This document shows, one piece after another, positions 30,843-42,920 of a stretch of DNA of 64,000 nucleotides. The notes under the pieces are model-generated. The model saw only the letters and a list, made by a program, of their open reading frames with translations, had not been told where the DNA came from and searched no databases. Within the stretch, counting starts at the first letter, position 1. Each line of letters starts with the position of its first letter. The stretch lies in the NCBI GenBank assembly GCA_905250025.1, contig CAJNOJ010000188.1, positions 124,001 through 188,000 on the forward strand, given 5' to 3'. The stretch comes from Adineta ricciae. Taxonomy: Eukaryota; Rotifera; Eurotatoria; Adinetida; Adinetidae. The translations under genes and the position numbers were made by a program.

Positions 30843-33698
30843 ATGGCAACAGAATATCGATTTATAAGGTGTATCTTTTCATTTTGGTGTTATAATTTAC
30901 CATGTATCAGTTTATTTTTAATATTCTTATTTTCAATTTCTTGTTACTGGCTATTGTCAGTGCATCAAGTATGTCCTTTAGTTTGTCATGAAGAGATTCT
31001 ACGACGTGTTATTTTAGATGAATACAATCATCAACAAGCAAGACAAATCGGGTAAAATCTATTGATCTTTCAGTGCATTTATCATTCTGTACTTCTCGTG
31101 TTTAGCCGAGAGCTACTCGTTGATCAACGTGGTGGAACTTCGTACAAGACAATTGCCTCTGCAGTCTCTTCAGCTGTTCCTGGCGATAAAATTATATTAG
31201 CTAAAGGCAGTGGTCCTTACCGGGAAACGCTCAATATTAGAAAATCCGGTACGGCTACAGCTCCGATTATAGTTGAAGGTAATGGTGAGACGATCACTGG
31301 TTTCGATCCAATGCCTTTCACATTCAATGATAACGTTTGGATGTACACACTTTCAAAACCATTCGAGACAGCACCAGCTGTTATTACATGGTATGGGCGA
31401 CGTATTCTTCAAGATCAAAACACTGGCGAATTTATTGGGCCAATCAAATTGCGAACGGATGGAAAAACTCTCGAACTTACTTCTGGTACGTCGGCGGAAG
31501 GTTGGGAAATCTCTACTCGTCTTTTTGTTGTTGCTCTTAATGGCGTTTCCCATCATATCTATCGCAATATAATTGCCACCGGTAGTCTCAATGACGGCTT
31601 TAATCTTCACGGAGATGGTAATAACATCATATTCGAGAATATCGCTGGTTACAACAATCTTGACGAAGGTTTCTCTTCACACGAAACAATCTCTTGTACG
31701 ATTACTAACGGTCGTTTCTGGGCTAATGACAACGGTATTGCCAATGTTCATAATAGTGTGACAAACATCACTAATGTTATGATACATGATAATGTTGGCT
31801 ATGGTCTGTGGCTTCCTGACAATACCACAAGCAACTTAGTTGATATTCGTGTCTGGAACAATGGTGCTGCTCAGATTCGTCTCAATGGTCGTGCGACAGG
31901 TACAGCTACTCGAGTTTCTGTATGGAAATCATCATGGAGTTCACCACCTTGGCGTCGTTACATGGAATCTAAAGTCGTTAAGAATACGACAACACTAGAT
32001 GGTAATGCCGCTTACACGTCAGTTCCGTTTTGGACGGGAAAATCCGAAATCATGAATATATCCACTATGCCTATCCCCGTTAATCCAACAGCGAATAGCA
32101 CTGTACCTAGCATCGCAGTCTTGATTCAGAACGCTATTACAACTAGTCGTTCATTTGTAGTTCTCCCAGCAGGAATTCATCGCCTCACAGATCAAATAAA
32201 CATTCGTAATGCCACTAATCTCGAAATAGACGGTACTGGTACGACTCTAATTATGACTAACCGTAAACGCAGTATTCTATCTATTTCAAAAGCGAATAAT
32301 TTAGTCATTCGAGGTTTAACATTCGATTATGATCCACTTCCCTTTACTCAAGGCACAATCACTGCTGTCACATTGAGTTCGATTACATTTAAAGTGCATG
32401 ATGGATATCCTGATCTCGATAATGGCTTTGGTTCAACACCACCGGCACATTTGTTCAAACCAGATGGTCGACGACATCCACATGCTTATGATTTCTATAA
32501 ACCTTCTTTAAAAATCATTACGAATCGTACGGGTACTTTAATCAAGACCGGTCCTAACTGGCCGGTAACCCTTGCTATTGGTGATTTTGTTGCTTTGGAT
32601 CGTCGTGAAACTGATGCGACGAATGCTGTTAATATCTTTGATTGTATTGGCTCAGTGACGTTTGAATATATCGTCATGCTCAGTTCGCCTTGTCTTAGTT
32701 TTGTTGGTCGTTATAATCTCGATGTTGTTAACTTCCGTCGGGTTACTTTACGACCTGGTTCAGTACCAATTGGTGCCATTCAATCACGTCTTCTTTCCAC
32801 AAATGCTGACGCAATCAACTTTGCATATTGCCGTAAAGGACCACGAATAGAAAATTGTGACATATCTCATCAAGGTGATGATTCTCTTAATGTACATGGA
32901 CCTTTTCTCAAGATTACAAGTGTACTCTCGAACACACGCTTTCAGTTTACCCATCCACGTCCTTATTCCTTCCTCCATCCTACAAAGACTGGTGATACTG
33001 TACGTCTACATGCTAATGGCAGCTTCAACTTGATCGGAATGGCGAAATTTGCTTCTTACAGGTTAGTGAATACGAGTGACGAAGTCACTACATATGAAAT
33101 CAATCTTTTAACTTCACCTACCACCCATCTTGCTGTGGATCAATGGTTTGACATTCCTGAATTGAATAGTCCTGATTATATTGTTCGTGATAGTTATTTT
33201 CATGATCATCGTGCACGTGGTTTGCGTCTCATGGCGAGCAATGGTCTCATCGAACGAAATCGCTTTGAACGTCTTACCAAATGTGCTATTTCAGTCGGTC
33301 CCGAATTTGGATACTGGCGCGAAGCAGGTTGGGTCAATAACGTCACAATTCGAAATAATAACATCAGTTACATCGGTGTAGATATAAGTTTATCAGCAAC
33401 AGGTAGTATCACACCCGGTGCTATTAGTATCTTTGTTCACACAGACAAACAATTAACACCCTATCCAAATAATCATAGCAATCTTATTATTGAAAATAAC
33501 GCCATTCAAGAAATATCAGTCGCTGGTATTCATGCTTATGCTGTCAATGGTCTTCTTGTACGTAATAACACACTTTTTCATACAAATCTTATTCGTGGTC
33601 AGGGTACAGATTCATCTACTGGTCTCGTCACTACTGGGCCAATTTCAGTTTCTGCTGCTGTTAATGTCACTCTTGAAGACAATTATATTCTCCAATAA
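30843..33698 (+). CDS. Membrane-anchored right-handed beta-helix protein, GH110-like C-terminal half (933 aa)
   Basis: Exon 1 (30843-31051) encodes a short tail and one long hydrophobic anchor (CISLFLIFLFSISCYWLL). A 54-bp intron leads to a 2.6-kb second exon. That exon starts LVDQRGGTSYKTIASAV, the classic opening of secreted beta-helix proteins, then shows N-rich parallel-helix rungs (NNIIFENIAGYNNLDEG). From about residue 430 a second helix begins (FVVLPAGIHRLTDQINI) with INFAYCRKGPRIENCDIS and HQGDDSLNVHG. This resembles alpha-1,3-galactosidase (GH110) signatures, with Asp pairs as candidate catalytic residues. Likely a cell-surface or extracellular glycan-active enzyme. The single long exon and bacterial-looking architecture suggest horizontal origin with an added anchor exon. 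Confidence 0.72.
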
Positions 33699-33824
33699 AA
33701 ATCTCTCTATCTCCTTTCTATAAGGATGGGTGGGTGAGAATCAATTTTTGATTAATCTGTTCGTATGAAAGTAGTATTAGTATGGATAGTTAATTGTAAC
33801 ATCGTCTAAAAAATATGCGATAAG

Positions 33825-34485
33825 TTAAGCATGAAGCGTCAATGGTTCTTGCAAGATTGCTGTAATTCGACTTCTTCTACACAGTTTTTCACACATTTTT
33901 ATCGCAATTGGGACAAAGAATCGAAATATAACGGCCAATCCACCATAAACGCCAAAATAAGATACTAATGATATTAAGAGTATTTGTGCGTTGAATATAC
34001 GAGTATTCGCAGTGCAAAGGTGCACAAATAGAAAAGTAACTCGAATAATCCATAGATGTCTTCCATTCTTTAACAAAAAGATCATGAATCAGTTCTCTAA
34101 TTGGTAATGTGATATTTTCAATTAATGATGATTTAAGAGGAACGATATTGAATTTACTTTGATCAATAACCAAATCAGTCATCAATTGTGTGAGATAATT
34201 CTTTTCATAGAAAGATTCGAGAGTTGATAAACGCAATCCATCGATAAGTAAACAAGCCCGAAGTAAACCTGGATATGATTTATTTGAAGAAAACATTAAT
34301 GATCTTGAACATGTTGATGAACGAGTACATGAACACGATGATGACTTATTATTGGTAGGAAATGTACGAGGAACTGTATTAATTATATATTTCTCCTGAG
34401 CATTTGTAAGTTCAACTTGCCAGTTAGACGAAAGAATATATATGAATTGATTTACTCGAAAACTTGAATCATGGCAGGAATGTCC
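33825..34485 (-). pseudogene. C-terminal part of a bdelloid-type orphan membrane protein, frameshifted and 5'-truncated
   Basis: The minus strand reads VNQFIYILSSNWQVE, a Ser/Cys stretch (SSSCSCTRSSTCS), then SYFSICAPLHCEYSYIQR and YFGVYGGLAVIFRFF. This Cys-pattern plus terminal membrane helix recurs in uncharacterised bdelloid proteins as I recall them. A run of four T (minus strand, near 33957) instead of three shifts the frame between LNIISIL and FGVYGG. Upstream coding ends where the TIR element at 34476 begins, so the insertion probably removed the 5' part. Confidence 0.6.
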
Positions 34486-35198
34486 TCAAAATTTGGTCCT
34501 CGCAAAAAATGTCCTTGCAGAAAATGTTTTTTGAGAAATGGTCCGGCAGTTAAAATTGTCCTTTGCATTTGACAAAGAAAATTCCGAATGAAGCATCTCT
34601 TAGACATAGATGACGTTGTAGTTTAACGAAAATTCGTACTATGCTAAGTCATTTAAATAGAGGATTTACTTACATGTACAGAAAATGAAAGAAAAGAAAA
34701 TATGGCCATTGTACACGTATTGATCGTATCGAAACATAATTTATAAGTGATAAAAATCGAAAAATTTCAACATGAAACCGAGTGATTTTGTTATAATTGA
34801 TGATATGTTGTCATCTTCTTCATCCTCATTCTCGTCTAGTTTAATTTCTCAAATGAACTCCGGAATGACATCTCGTGAAAAGAAGACTCAATAGAAAATC
34901 GTCGAACGAAGAATTACACAGCTATATTGTCGCTTCAATTTAGAAAGGATTACAGTCGAAGAATTATTACACCAGCTTTCTTTTTTTGTTACAAATGATA
35001 AATAAATCAAAATTTGACTCTTTATAATAGAAAATAGACTATTTACACTACCCATCGGCTGTTTCTTTGTTTTATACCGAAAGGACATTCCAATAATGGA
35101 GGACTTTTTTTCATAGGACCAAATGACAAAGGCCTATTTCTAAAGGACATTTTTTAAAAGGCCATTTACAACACAAGACATTTTCTAACGGACATTCT
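34476..35198. mobile_element. Foldback/TIR element with AATGTCC subterminal repeats
   Basis: The left end reads AGGAATGTCCTC and goes on with repeated AATGTCCTT/ATGGTCC units (to about 34565). The right end, read on the minus strand, starts AGAATGTCC and goes on with AATGTCTT, AAATGGCC, AAATGTCCTT and TTTGGTCC units (35198-35090). The core of about 500 bp has no transposase frame. Structure fits a non-autonomous DNA transposon of about 720 bp. I see no clear target-site duplication. Confidence 0.6.
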
Positions 35199-35302
35199 TG
35201 ACGGATACCACAAATCTGATGTTACTTTTTTCAGAATTAAAAGAAAATTTTTCAAACCAAGGATACCGATTTTCAGAAAAACATTTATAACTTGTTTACA
35301 AG

Positions 35303-35394
35303 TTCGACCTTCTGTTGCCCAAGACGCTGAATTGAAACGTCTAGATGAACTTGAAAAAAAGACAAAACGAGAATGTACCTCTTCCACTTTTTGA
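35303..35394 (+). pseudogene. Duplicated 3' tail of the helicase remnant
   Basis: Encodes RPSVAQDAELKRLDELEKKT then a stop at 35392-35394. It is the mirror of the minus-strand tail at 36770-36866. No upstream helicase motifs accompany it. Confidence 0.7.
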
Positions 35395-35859
35395 TCGTGT
35401 ATAAATCGATACATTGTTAAGAGTTTAGTGTTATTACAAGCATATAAAATGTATTATCACTTTTCAAATTATCTTAAAATAATTATTTGTATATGTTCAT
35501 TTTTTACCTCTTTCTTTGCAATTATCTTAATTATTGTAGTAATCGTTTCTTTTCTCTCATTGTAGCAGATATTTCCTATCGTGTTGTCTTATTTTCTTTT
35601 TTCATGTAGTAACTCATAATCTACTTAATTGTATTGATACTTATTTAGAATATCTGGTTGTCAATTTGATATATGGTATAAATATCTATCACTACTTTTG
35701 TGAAAATATCTAATCTACACTAAAAATAGGTTAATATACACAACAATAGCTTTAAAGCGTAATATCTGAAACCACAATTTTTACGAGAAAGACCTGAGCG
35801 AGTCGCTAGACGAGCGTTACTTGTCATTTAAACAAAGACCCATGTCGAACGTTCCGGTG

Positions 35860-36125
35860 TCCAGATCGCTGAGGATCCTACAGGAAAGCCCCGGAAAAAA
35901 ACGCTGGATCCTGCAGGAAAGAACTGGAAATCGCTGGAACATGGAAGCAGTATTCCAACCGGTAATTTTCGGAAATTTTCCCGTGATTTCCGGTCAGTTT
36001 CCGATCTTTTCCAACAGGAACTGGCTGGAAACCATGGGAAACAATTCCGAAAATTTTCGGTCGGAATACTGCTTCCATGTTCCAGCGATTTCCGGTGCTT
36101 TCCTGTGGGAACCGGCCCGTACTCT
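35860..36125. mobile_element. GC-rich hairpin (foldback) element inside the inverted-repeat spacer
   Basis: Arms 35914-35974 and 36045-36105 are near-perfect reverse complements (CAGGAAAG..CTGGAAATCGCTGGA, TGGAAGCAGTATTCC). The unit has extra GGAAA-rich copies at its edges. Because of the palindrome both strands carry open frames with the same words (RWNMEAVF, EYCFHVPAIS); these are artefacts. GC content is visibly above its surroundings. Non-autonomous MITE-like; no TSD defined. Confidence 0.7.
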
Positions 36126-36772
36126 TTGACCTTGGGATGTTTGCAAATTGAAATTGTATAAAAAAAATAGGTTTTTCGAACAGAATGCCATAGCTTGCAA
36201 GAATAAAGGCAATTACATTGAGAGAATATACATACACACAATCTTTTGCATTTTTTTATTCTGAAATACTTCAGTTTAGAAAAACTGAGTAAAAAAGACT
36301 TTTTATGATATGAATGTCCAACTAATATAGTTCTTCTCAGAAAAAGCTATAGTTTATTATGAAAGCTACATATAAATTTTATTTTCAATATGCTACAAGT
36401 AACGCTTGTCGAGGCAGACTCACTTAGCTCTTTCTCGTAGAAATGTCGCTTGTGGATGTTATATTTTTAATGCATTATTGTGTATATAAGTTTATTTCCC
36501 GCATAGATTAGATATTTTCAAGAAATTCCAATACTATTAGAAGGATTACGGATGATTACATCAAAAAACGAAACAAAAAAAAAACACGACAGGCAATATT
36601 TGGTACAAATGGCAGAAAAACAGACAATTATATAATAATTAACATAAGTGTAAATAGAGATAAAGGAAATGAACATTTATAAATAATTATTTTAAGATAA
36701 TTTCAAATTATATTACGTTTTATATGCCTACCATGAAACTAGACTCTTAGCAAAGTATCGATTTACACATAT

Positions 36773-37430
36773 TTACGAAATGAAAGAGGTACACTCTCGT
36801 TTTGTCTTTTTGTCAAGTTCATCCAGACGTTTCAGTTCAGCGTCTTGAGCAAGAGAAGGTCGTACTGGTAGAACCTTCATATCAAAAGGTCGAAGAATGA
36901 CTGTATCTTCCGCTCTCTTCACCCTGCTGAGTGGTACATATACTGACGCCACTTGCAATGTCTGAAGTGGAACTTGAAGATCGACTACAATTTTGTTCAT
37001 TGTGAGTCCATACGCTTCATATGTAGTTATTGCGTTCGTGTGACTTGAATGATTTGTGAAATTTTTCTCCCATTTTGTACTCGATCGAGCAGATGTCCGA
37101 AAAGTTGCCTTATACGTAGGAACAGTGAATTGCTTCTTGATTAATGGAATAGAAATTAGTTTGGGACGAAGGCCATTGAGATTTGTTTCTACTTGTGATG
37201 CATTCATTTCTACGAGTGCATATAATGGTTTTCGTATGTAGATTGCACTTGAAGGAAATATTTCGCTTTTTATCTTGAAATCGCTCGGATCCTCCTGATC
37301 GTCGTATATGAGCTCTCGAAAAATGCCTTGAGTACCATTGGAAAGCCCTGTCTCACAGGCATGTTTGGTACCAGAGGTAAACGACCAGGAAGAAGTTCCG
37401 TATTGTTGGCAGGTATATGGAGGTTAATTC
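36773..37430 (-). pseudogene. PIF1/Helitron-type helicase C-terminal remnant
   Basis: The minus strand reads LLPGRLPLVPNMPV, a PIF1-like stretch. A frameshifting deletion near 37360 follows, then GLSNGTQGIFRELIYDDQ and, further on, YEAYGLTMNKIVVDLQ (motif V-like) and VYVPLSRVKRAEDTVILRPF (motif VI, LSRV), ending at a stop at 36773. This order is typical of the helicase of Helitron transposons or a PIF1 paralog. Walker A/B motifs and the Rep domain are absent. Its 3' end is duplicated in inverted orientation to the left. Confidence 0.7.
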
Positions 37431-40400
37431 AAAGTTCGTTTATGAAGATCAGTTATTAATTATTATGTCACTAGACAGTAAACACAATGTTTTATTTATC
37501 ATACTAATACGCTTGCCTACAGCCGGTATCATATGTTTATATATTTTTTCAGAAAATCAACACCCTTTGTTTCAGAATGCTAACATTAGATTCGAGTTTC
37601 CGCACTGAAATACCCCTGGAAATGCCTTTTCCGAAAAATCGATTTTTTTAATGTTTTTTTACCCTGCGGGCATACAAGGAAACAAACAAGCAAACAATTT
37701 ATGCTTCTAAGACTCTTCTCTGAGAGAAAGAGAATAAATCAATATATCAATTTTAAAAAATAAAATTTGAATGGACAATTACTCATTTGCCTCTCCTCTG
37801 GTTGCGCCACTGCAACGAGTAATCCGGCTTTCAGATCCTGCCGAATTCCCATCGAATCCGATTGAGTGTACTCGCTCTGAGCAACCATCCCCTGAAGCGT
37901 AATTAAGATTGAGAACTTCAAACTCGACGTCAATTTCTTCTGATGCATCTTTTTTCTTAAATCTTAGTCGATATGTAGTCTATTTGAAATGAAATCTTTT
38001 GGATCCATTGTATGTATGCGTAAACTCCTTGCTCTTCTATGCTGAAAAAAAAAACATCATGTGACGTACAGTAGGATGTCATTGGTGTTAAACATGGTAT
38101 AAAGTCAAAGATATTCATTGAATTCGAATATGAATAGAAAAACGGCGGATATTGTAGATCGATCATTATAATATCGGCTAGGCAACAACGGCTTTTTTTT
38201 ACAAAGAGACAAATGGTTTGGTTTATGAGGTAAAGCAATTCTCTGTGGTGTTTCAAGTATGCTGAAAGATATAGATTTACCATTTTAGTATCAGATCAGC
38301 GAGTTTAATGAGCGGACATTACTTATAAATTTCATATGTATATTGAAATAAGTTTCATTGTGCACGTATTCGTTATCCTGAACTTGGTCTTTCCTTTTGT
38401 TGGAAATATTAGATCTAAACTGAAAATTCAACAAGATTTACCGTCAGGAGACGATGCTTTTGAGCGTGAGCGCTTTATTTGGAACAAATGTGGAAGGATA
38501 TTTTTTTCGTGTGTTAGAAGAAGCTTCTGCAACTACTGGAAACTAAAGAATATTAACTAATCCAAGCATGTTTACCTCATTTTAACAATGACAATGAAAA
38601 GTGACTGTATACTCAGCTAAAAAGTTCCAATATTGCACGGCGTGATTTTATTTACTGAAAACAAAATGCACATATCTTCTTTCTTTGACTGTTTTATATA
38701 TCCGTATATACAAATTCTGTCGATAGCATTATATCGGAGTTCGTGGATACCAGTGCTGGTTGTTGCAAATTCTACTTTTTATCTACATCACGTACAGACT
38801 ATTACTAAACAGTTGTATTCGTTGAGAATGCTGTATTGATAAACAAACGGTGACTAAATGTGCGCAAATATCTTGATTAAAAGTAAAATTATTTGTACTT
38901 AGATGATGATAATTTGCATACTTTCAGTCCACTCGATTTATATGAGTGTACTTTGACTAAGTACTGTTAACCCCTTGCAAAAAGGCGGTATATATACATA
39001 TCATTTCAGATACATCTCAAAACCTAGCAACGCTACAGACACAAAATCAGTCTGGAGTGACGTCAGATAGCCAAAATCCACTTCTCTTCAATGATCATCA
39101 TTTTGTGCGAGGTTTCAATCACCGATATGTGCAGAGAACTCAAAGACAGGTACTCAAATCAAACGAAATGTATGTTCTCTTACAGTGTAATGTTAAGGAA
39201 CGCTACGAATATATAATATCTCAGCGCACAGGCTATGATGTTGAATGATGCACAACTAACTGGTTTCAGTTTTTTCATCATTCGAAAGATAGATCTTAGA
39301 GAAAGGGCACAATAGGAGCCTATCATTAGATATTAAATGTACCAGTCCGGACCTGACTAAGAAGACTCGTCAAACTGGTTATCCTCCACTATTCTTACGG
39401 CATCAAATTTCCTATAGTTTCAAGCAGTGTACAGATTTTACACGTAAGCAAACCATAAACGAAAATCCTGTTATCAGAATAATATACAAACAAGTTCGAG
39501 AGTATATTCCACTGCTTTTCCCGCGATAAAATGTTGCAACAAATACTTCCCTGATATTTTTCTATGGATCTACACTGAGAGTGCATGGAGCTGATCATAA
39601 TCGACAAAATAACTTCTTCTCAGACTACGCTGATCGTGGCAAACGATTAGTCTAACAGCGCGATCTGCTGCGCTACTTTTTGACCATTCTCTCTTCACTG
39701 TGCTATTTCAGTCACTTTACACTACATTGTTTCTTTCCAATGCACCACAGAATTCATAGATAACGGATACATACTATCCTCTCCAAAAATAAACTGCAAA
39801 CAAACATAACACTTCATTAACAAGCTCTCAATACATTTAGGATTTGGAATCAAACATAAAACAGCTAGATAATAATGAAACATCGCTCTCATTCAATGTA
39901 CCTTGATCTGATGACTTTGCCTTTACGACAACTGACATGTAAAATACATACGTGCTGTACTCCTCTCAATACAATTCTGCCACACCTCCAATGTAGTCGA
40001 GCAGTCCGCAATAATAATGTCTCGTCAATCACACACTTTCCGAAACAAATTCCAACCCAAGAGAACCTCCTATAAACGCATCGTACCATCATAGCTCTTC
40101 CATCAAACATTGCTCCGTTACACCTCCGTAAATACAACAATCACTTTCACTATTCCACATATATTTTCCCGCAACAAAAAGCATTCTCATTAAGGTCACA
40201 TCCTCTTCTCGCAACACAATTCATTTTTTATTCATCCACTACCTATCAACGCCACCAAAATCACACACCAAACGGTATCGACTAAGTTCTCAATCGAAAA
40301 GCATCCTTTCTACGAAAAACGTCACCAGATCCCCTATCACTTGTTCTCCCATTCCATTCAGCGCAAGATCTACACCATATTCACGCTCTAAGAATTAGAT

Positions 40401-40444
40401 AAATCAGATATTCCAAATCTCTTCCACCAAAACATCAATCTTAC
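37431..40444. other. 3-kb gene-poor region
   Basis: Only short unrelated frames, none resembling a family I know, and AT-rich with scattered microsatellite-like runs. A TATATATA stretch at about 38987-38995 is not followed by a convincing gene. It may hold the 3' part of the neighbouring LRR gene near 40400, but I cannot define exons there. Confidence 0.45.
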
Positions 40445-42920
40445 TACATTCCTACGCAACGCGTCCGCAATGTACTCTGCTGCTTCAGCACTGATTTGGT
40501 TATCGACGAGATCGAGTGTGGTGAGTGTCTGTATGTGGGAGAGAGACTAAGTACTTCACCTTACGTAGAATGAGATCAGTATTACCGTGTTCGTTCGCAA
40601 CGCACCCGCAATGTGTTGTGCTCCTTCAGCACCGATTCGGTTCCAATTGAGGTCTATTGTGGTGAGTGCCTATATGTGGGAGAGAGAGTGAGTACTCCAC
40701 CTTCCGTGGAATGAGATCAATACTACCGTGTTCGTCCGCAACGCATCCGCAATGTGTTGTGCTCCTTCAGCACCGATTGTGTTATATCGGAGGTTCATCG
40801 TGGCGAGTGTCTGTAGGCGCGAGAGAGTCTGAGTACTTCACCTTCCGTGGAATGAGATCAATATTACCGTGTTCGTTCGCAACGCATCCGCAATGTGTTG
40901 TGCTCCTTCATCACCGATTCCGTTATACTCGAGATGTAGTGTGGTGAGCGTCTATAGGTGCGAGAGAGAATGAATACTTCACCTTCAATGAAATGAGATC
41001 AATATTACCGTGTTCGTTCGCAACGCATCCGCAATGTGTTGTCCTCCTTCATCACCGATTTCATTAGCGCGGAGTTTTAGCGAGGCGAGTGTCTGTTGGT
41101 ACGAGAGAGACTGAGTACTTCACCTTCGATGAAATGAGATCAATATTACCGTGTTCGTTTGCAACGCATCCGCAATGTGTTGTGCTCCTTCACCACCGAT
41201 TCCGTTGTTGTTGAGATCTAGTGTGGTGAGCGTCTGTAAGTGTGAGAGAGAATGAATACTTCACCTCCGATAAAATGAAATCAATATTACTGTGTTCGTT
41301 CGCAAGGCATCCGCAATGTGCTGTGCTCCTTTAGCAGCGATTGTGTTCGCGGCGAGGTTTAGTGTGGTGAGCCTCTGTAAGTGTGAGAAAGAGTGAATAC
41401 TTCACCTTCCGTGGAATGAGATCAATATTACCGTGTTCGTTCGCAACGCATCCGCAATGTGTTGTGCTCCTTCATCATCGATTGTGTTATTTCGGATGTT
41501 CATCGTGGCGAGTGTCTGTAGGTGCGAGAGAGACTGAAAACTTCATCTTCCGTGAAATGACATCGATATTACCGTGTTCGTTCGCAACGCATCCGCAATG
41601 TGTTGTGCTCCTTCAACACCGATTCTGTTGTTGTTGAGATCTAGTGTGGTGAGTGTCTGTAAGAGTGAGAGAGACTGAGTACTTCACCTTCCGTGGAATG
41701 AGATCAATATTACCGTGTTCGTTCGCAACGCATCCACAACGTGTTGTGCTCCTTCACTACCCATTCCGTTGCTGTTGAGATCTAGTGTGGTGAGCGTCTG
41801 TAGGCGCGAGAGAGAATGAATACTTCACATTCCGTGGAATGAGATCAATATTACCGTGTTCGTTCGCAACGCATCCGCAATGTGTTGTGCTCCTTCATCA
41901 CCGATTTCGTTATCACGGAGGTTTAGCGTGGCGAGTGTCTGTTGGTACGAGAGAGACTGAGTACTTCACCTTCCGTGGAATGAGATCAATATTACCGTGT
42001 TCGTTCGTAACGCATCCGCAATGTGTTGTGCTCCTTCAGCACCGATTCGGTTCCAATTGAGGTTTATTGTGGTGAGTGTCTATATGTGGGAGAGAGAGTG
42101 AGTACTCCACCTTCCGTGAAATGAGATCAATATTACCATGTTCGTTCGCAACGCATCCGCAATGTGTTGTGCTCCTTCACCACCGATTCCGTTGCTGTTG
42201 AGATCTAGTGTGGTGAGTGTCTGTAGGAGTGAGAGAGACTGAGTACTTCACCTTCCCTGGAATGAGATCAATATTACCGTGTTTGTTCGCAACGCATCCG
42301 CAATGTATTCTGCTCCTTCAGCACCGATTCGGTTACACTCGAGATCTAGTGTGGTGAGCGTCTGTAGGTGCGAGAGAGAATGAATACTTCACCTTCGATG
42401 AAATGAGATCAATATTACCGTGTTCGTTCGCAACGCATCCGCAATGTGTTGTGCTCCTTCACCACCGATTCCGTTGTTGTTGAGATCTAGTGTGGTGAGC
42501 GTCTGTAGGTGCCAGAGAGAATGAATACTTCACCTTCGATGAAATGAGATCAATATTACCGTGTTCGTTCGCAACGCATCCGCAATGTGCTGTGCTCCTT
42601 TAGCACTGATTCTGCTGGCAGGGATGTTTAGTGTGGTGAGTGTCTGTAAGTGTGAGAGAGAATGAATACTTCACCTTGCGTGAAATGAGATCAAGATTAC
42701 CGTGTTCGTTCGCAACGCATCCGCAATGAGTTGTGCTGCTTCATTACTGATTATGCTACCGCCGAGGTTTAGCGTGGTGAGTGTCTGTAGGTATGAGAGA
42801 GACTGAAAACTTCACCTTCCGTGAAATGAGATGAAGATTACCGTGTTCCTTCGCAACGCATTCGCAGTGTGTTGTGCTTCTTTAGCACCGATCACGTTGA
42901 GGGTTAGTTCGGTGAGTGTC
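40445..42920 (-). repeat. About 18 tandem 140-bp units, each one LRR exon plus its intron
   Basis: Each unit on the minus strand has an 84-bp exon (TLTTLDLxxNGIGxEGAQHI, then ADALRTNT) and a 56-bp intron starting GTAATATTGATC and ending CTACAG. Landmark TTACCGTG on the plus strand recurs at about 40583, 40734, 40865, 41006, 41147, 41288, 41427, 41568, 41710, 41850 and onward to 42838. Introns are as similar as exons. Confidence 0.88.

Larger units (their letters stand above)
35303..36866. repeat. Long imperfect inverted repeat (arms about 530 and 470 bp)
   Basis: Left arm 35303-35832 (plus strand) matches the minus strand of 36866-36393. Both arms carry the same coding tail (PSxAQDAELKRLDELxKKTKREC), the same 3' flank (GTxTAAATCGATAC, GAAATTATCTTAAAATAATTATTT) and the distal GAAAATATCTAATCTA and GCGTTACTTGT. 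The spacer of about 560 bp holds a GC-richer hairpin element. The arms are the 3' end of a helicase gene, so this arose from an inverted duplication of a transposon end. Confidence 0.75.

Noticed and set aside
35821-36241. Overlapping frames on both strands (72-137 codons) with similar peptides
   Set aside because: Produced by the palindromic hairpin element; the same words appear on both strands because the DNA is self-complementary.
40666-42060. Plus-strand frames repeating MRSILPCSFATHPQCVVLL
   Set aside because: Antisense of the minus-strand LRR exons; the minus strand gives proper LRRs with GT-AG introns.
40445-42920. CRISPR-like or satellite array
   Set aside because: Period 140 bp with coding LRR exons and introns; no short direct repeats with unique spacers, and the genome is eukaryotic.
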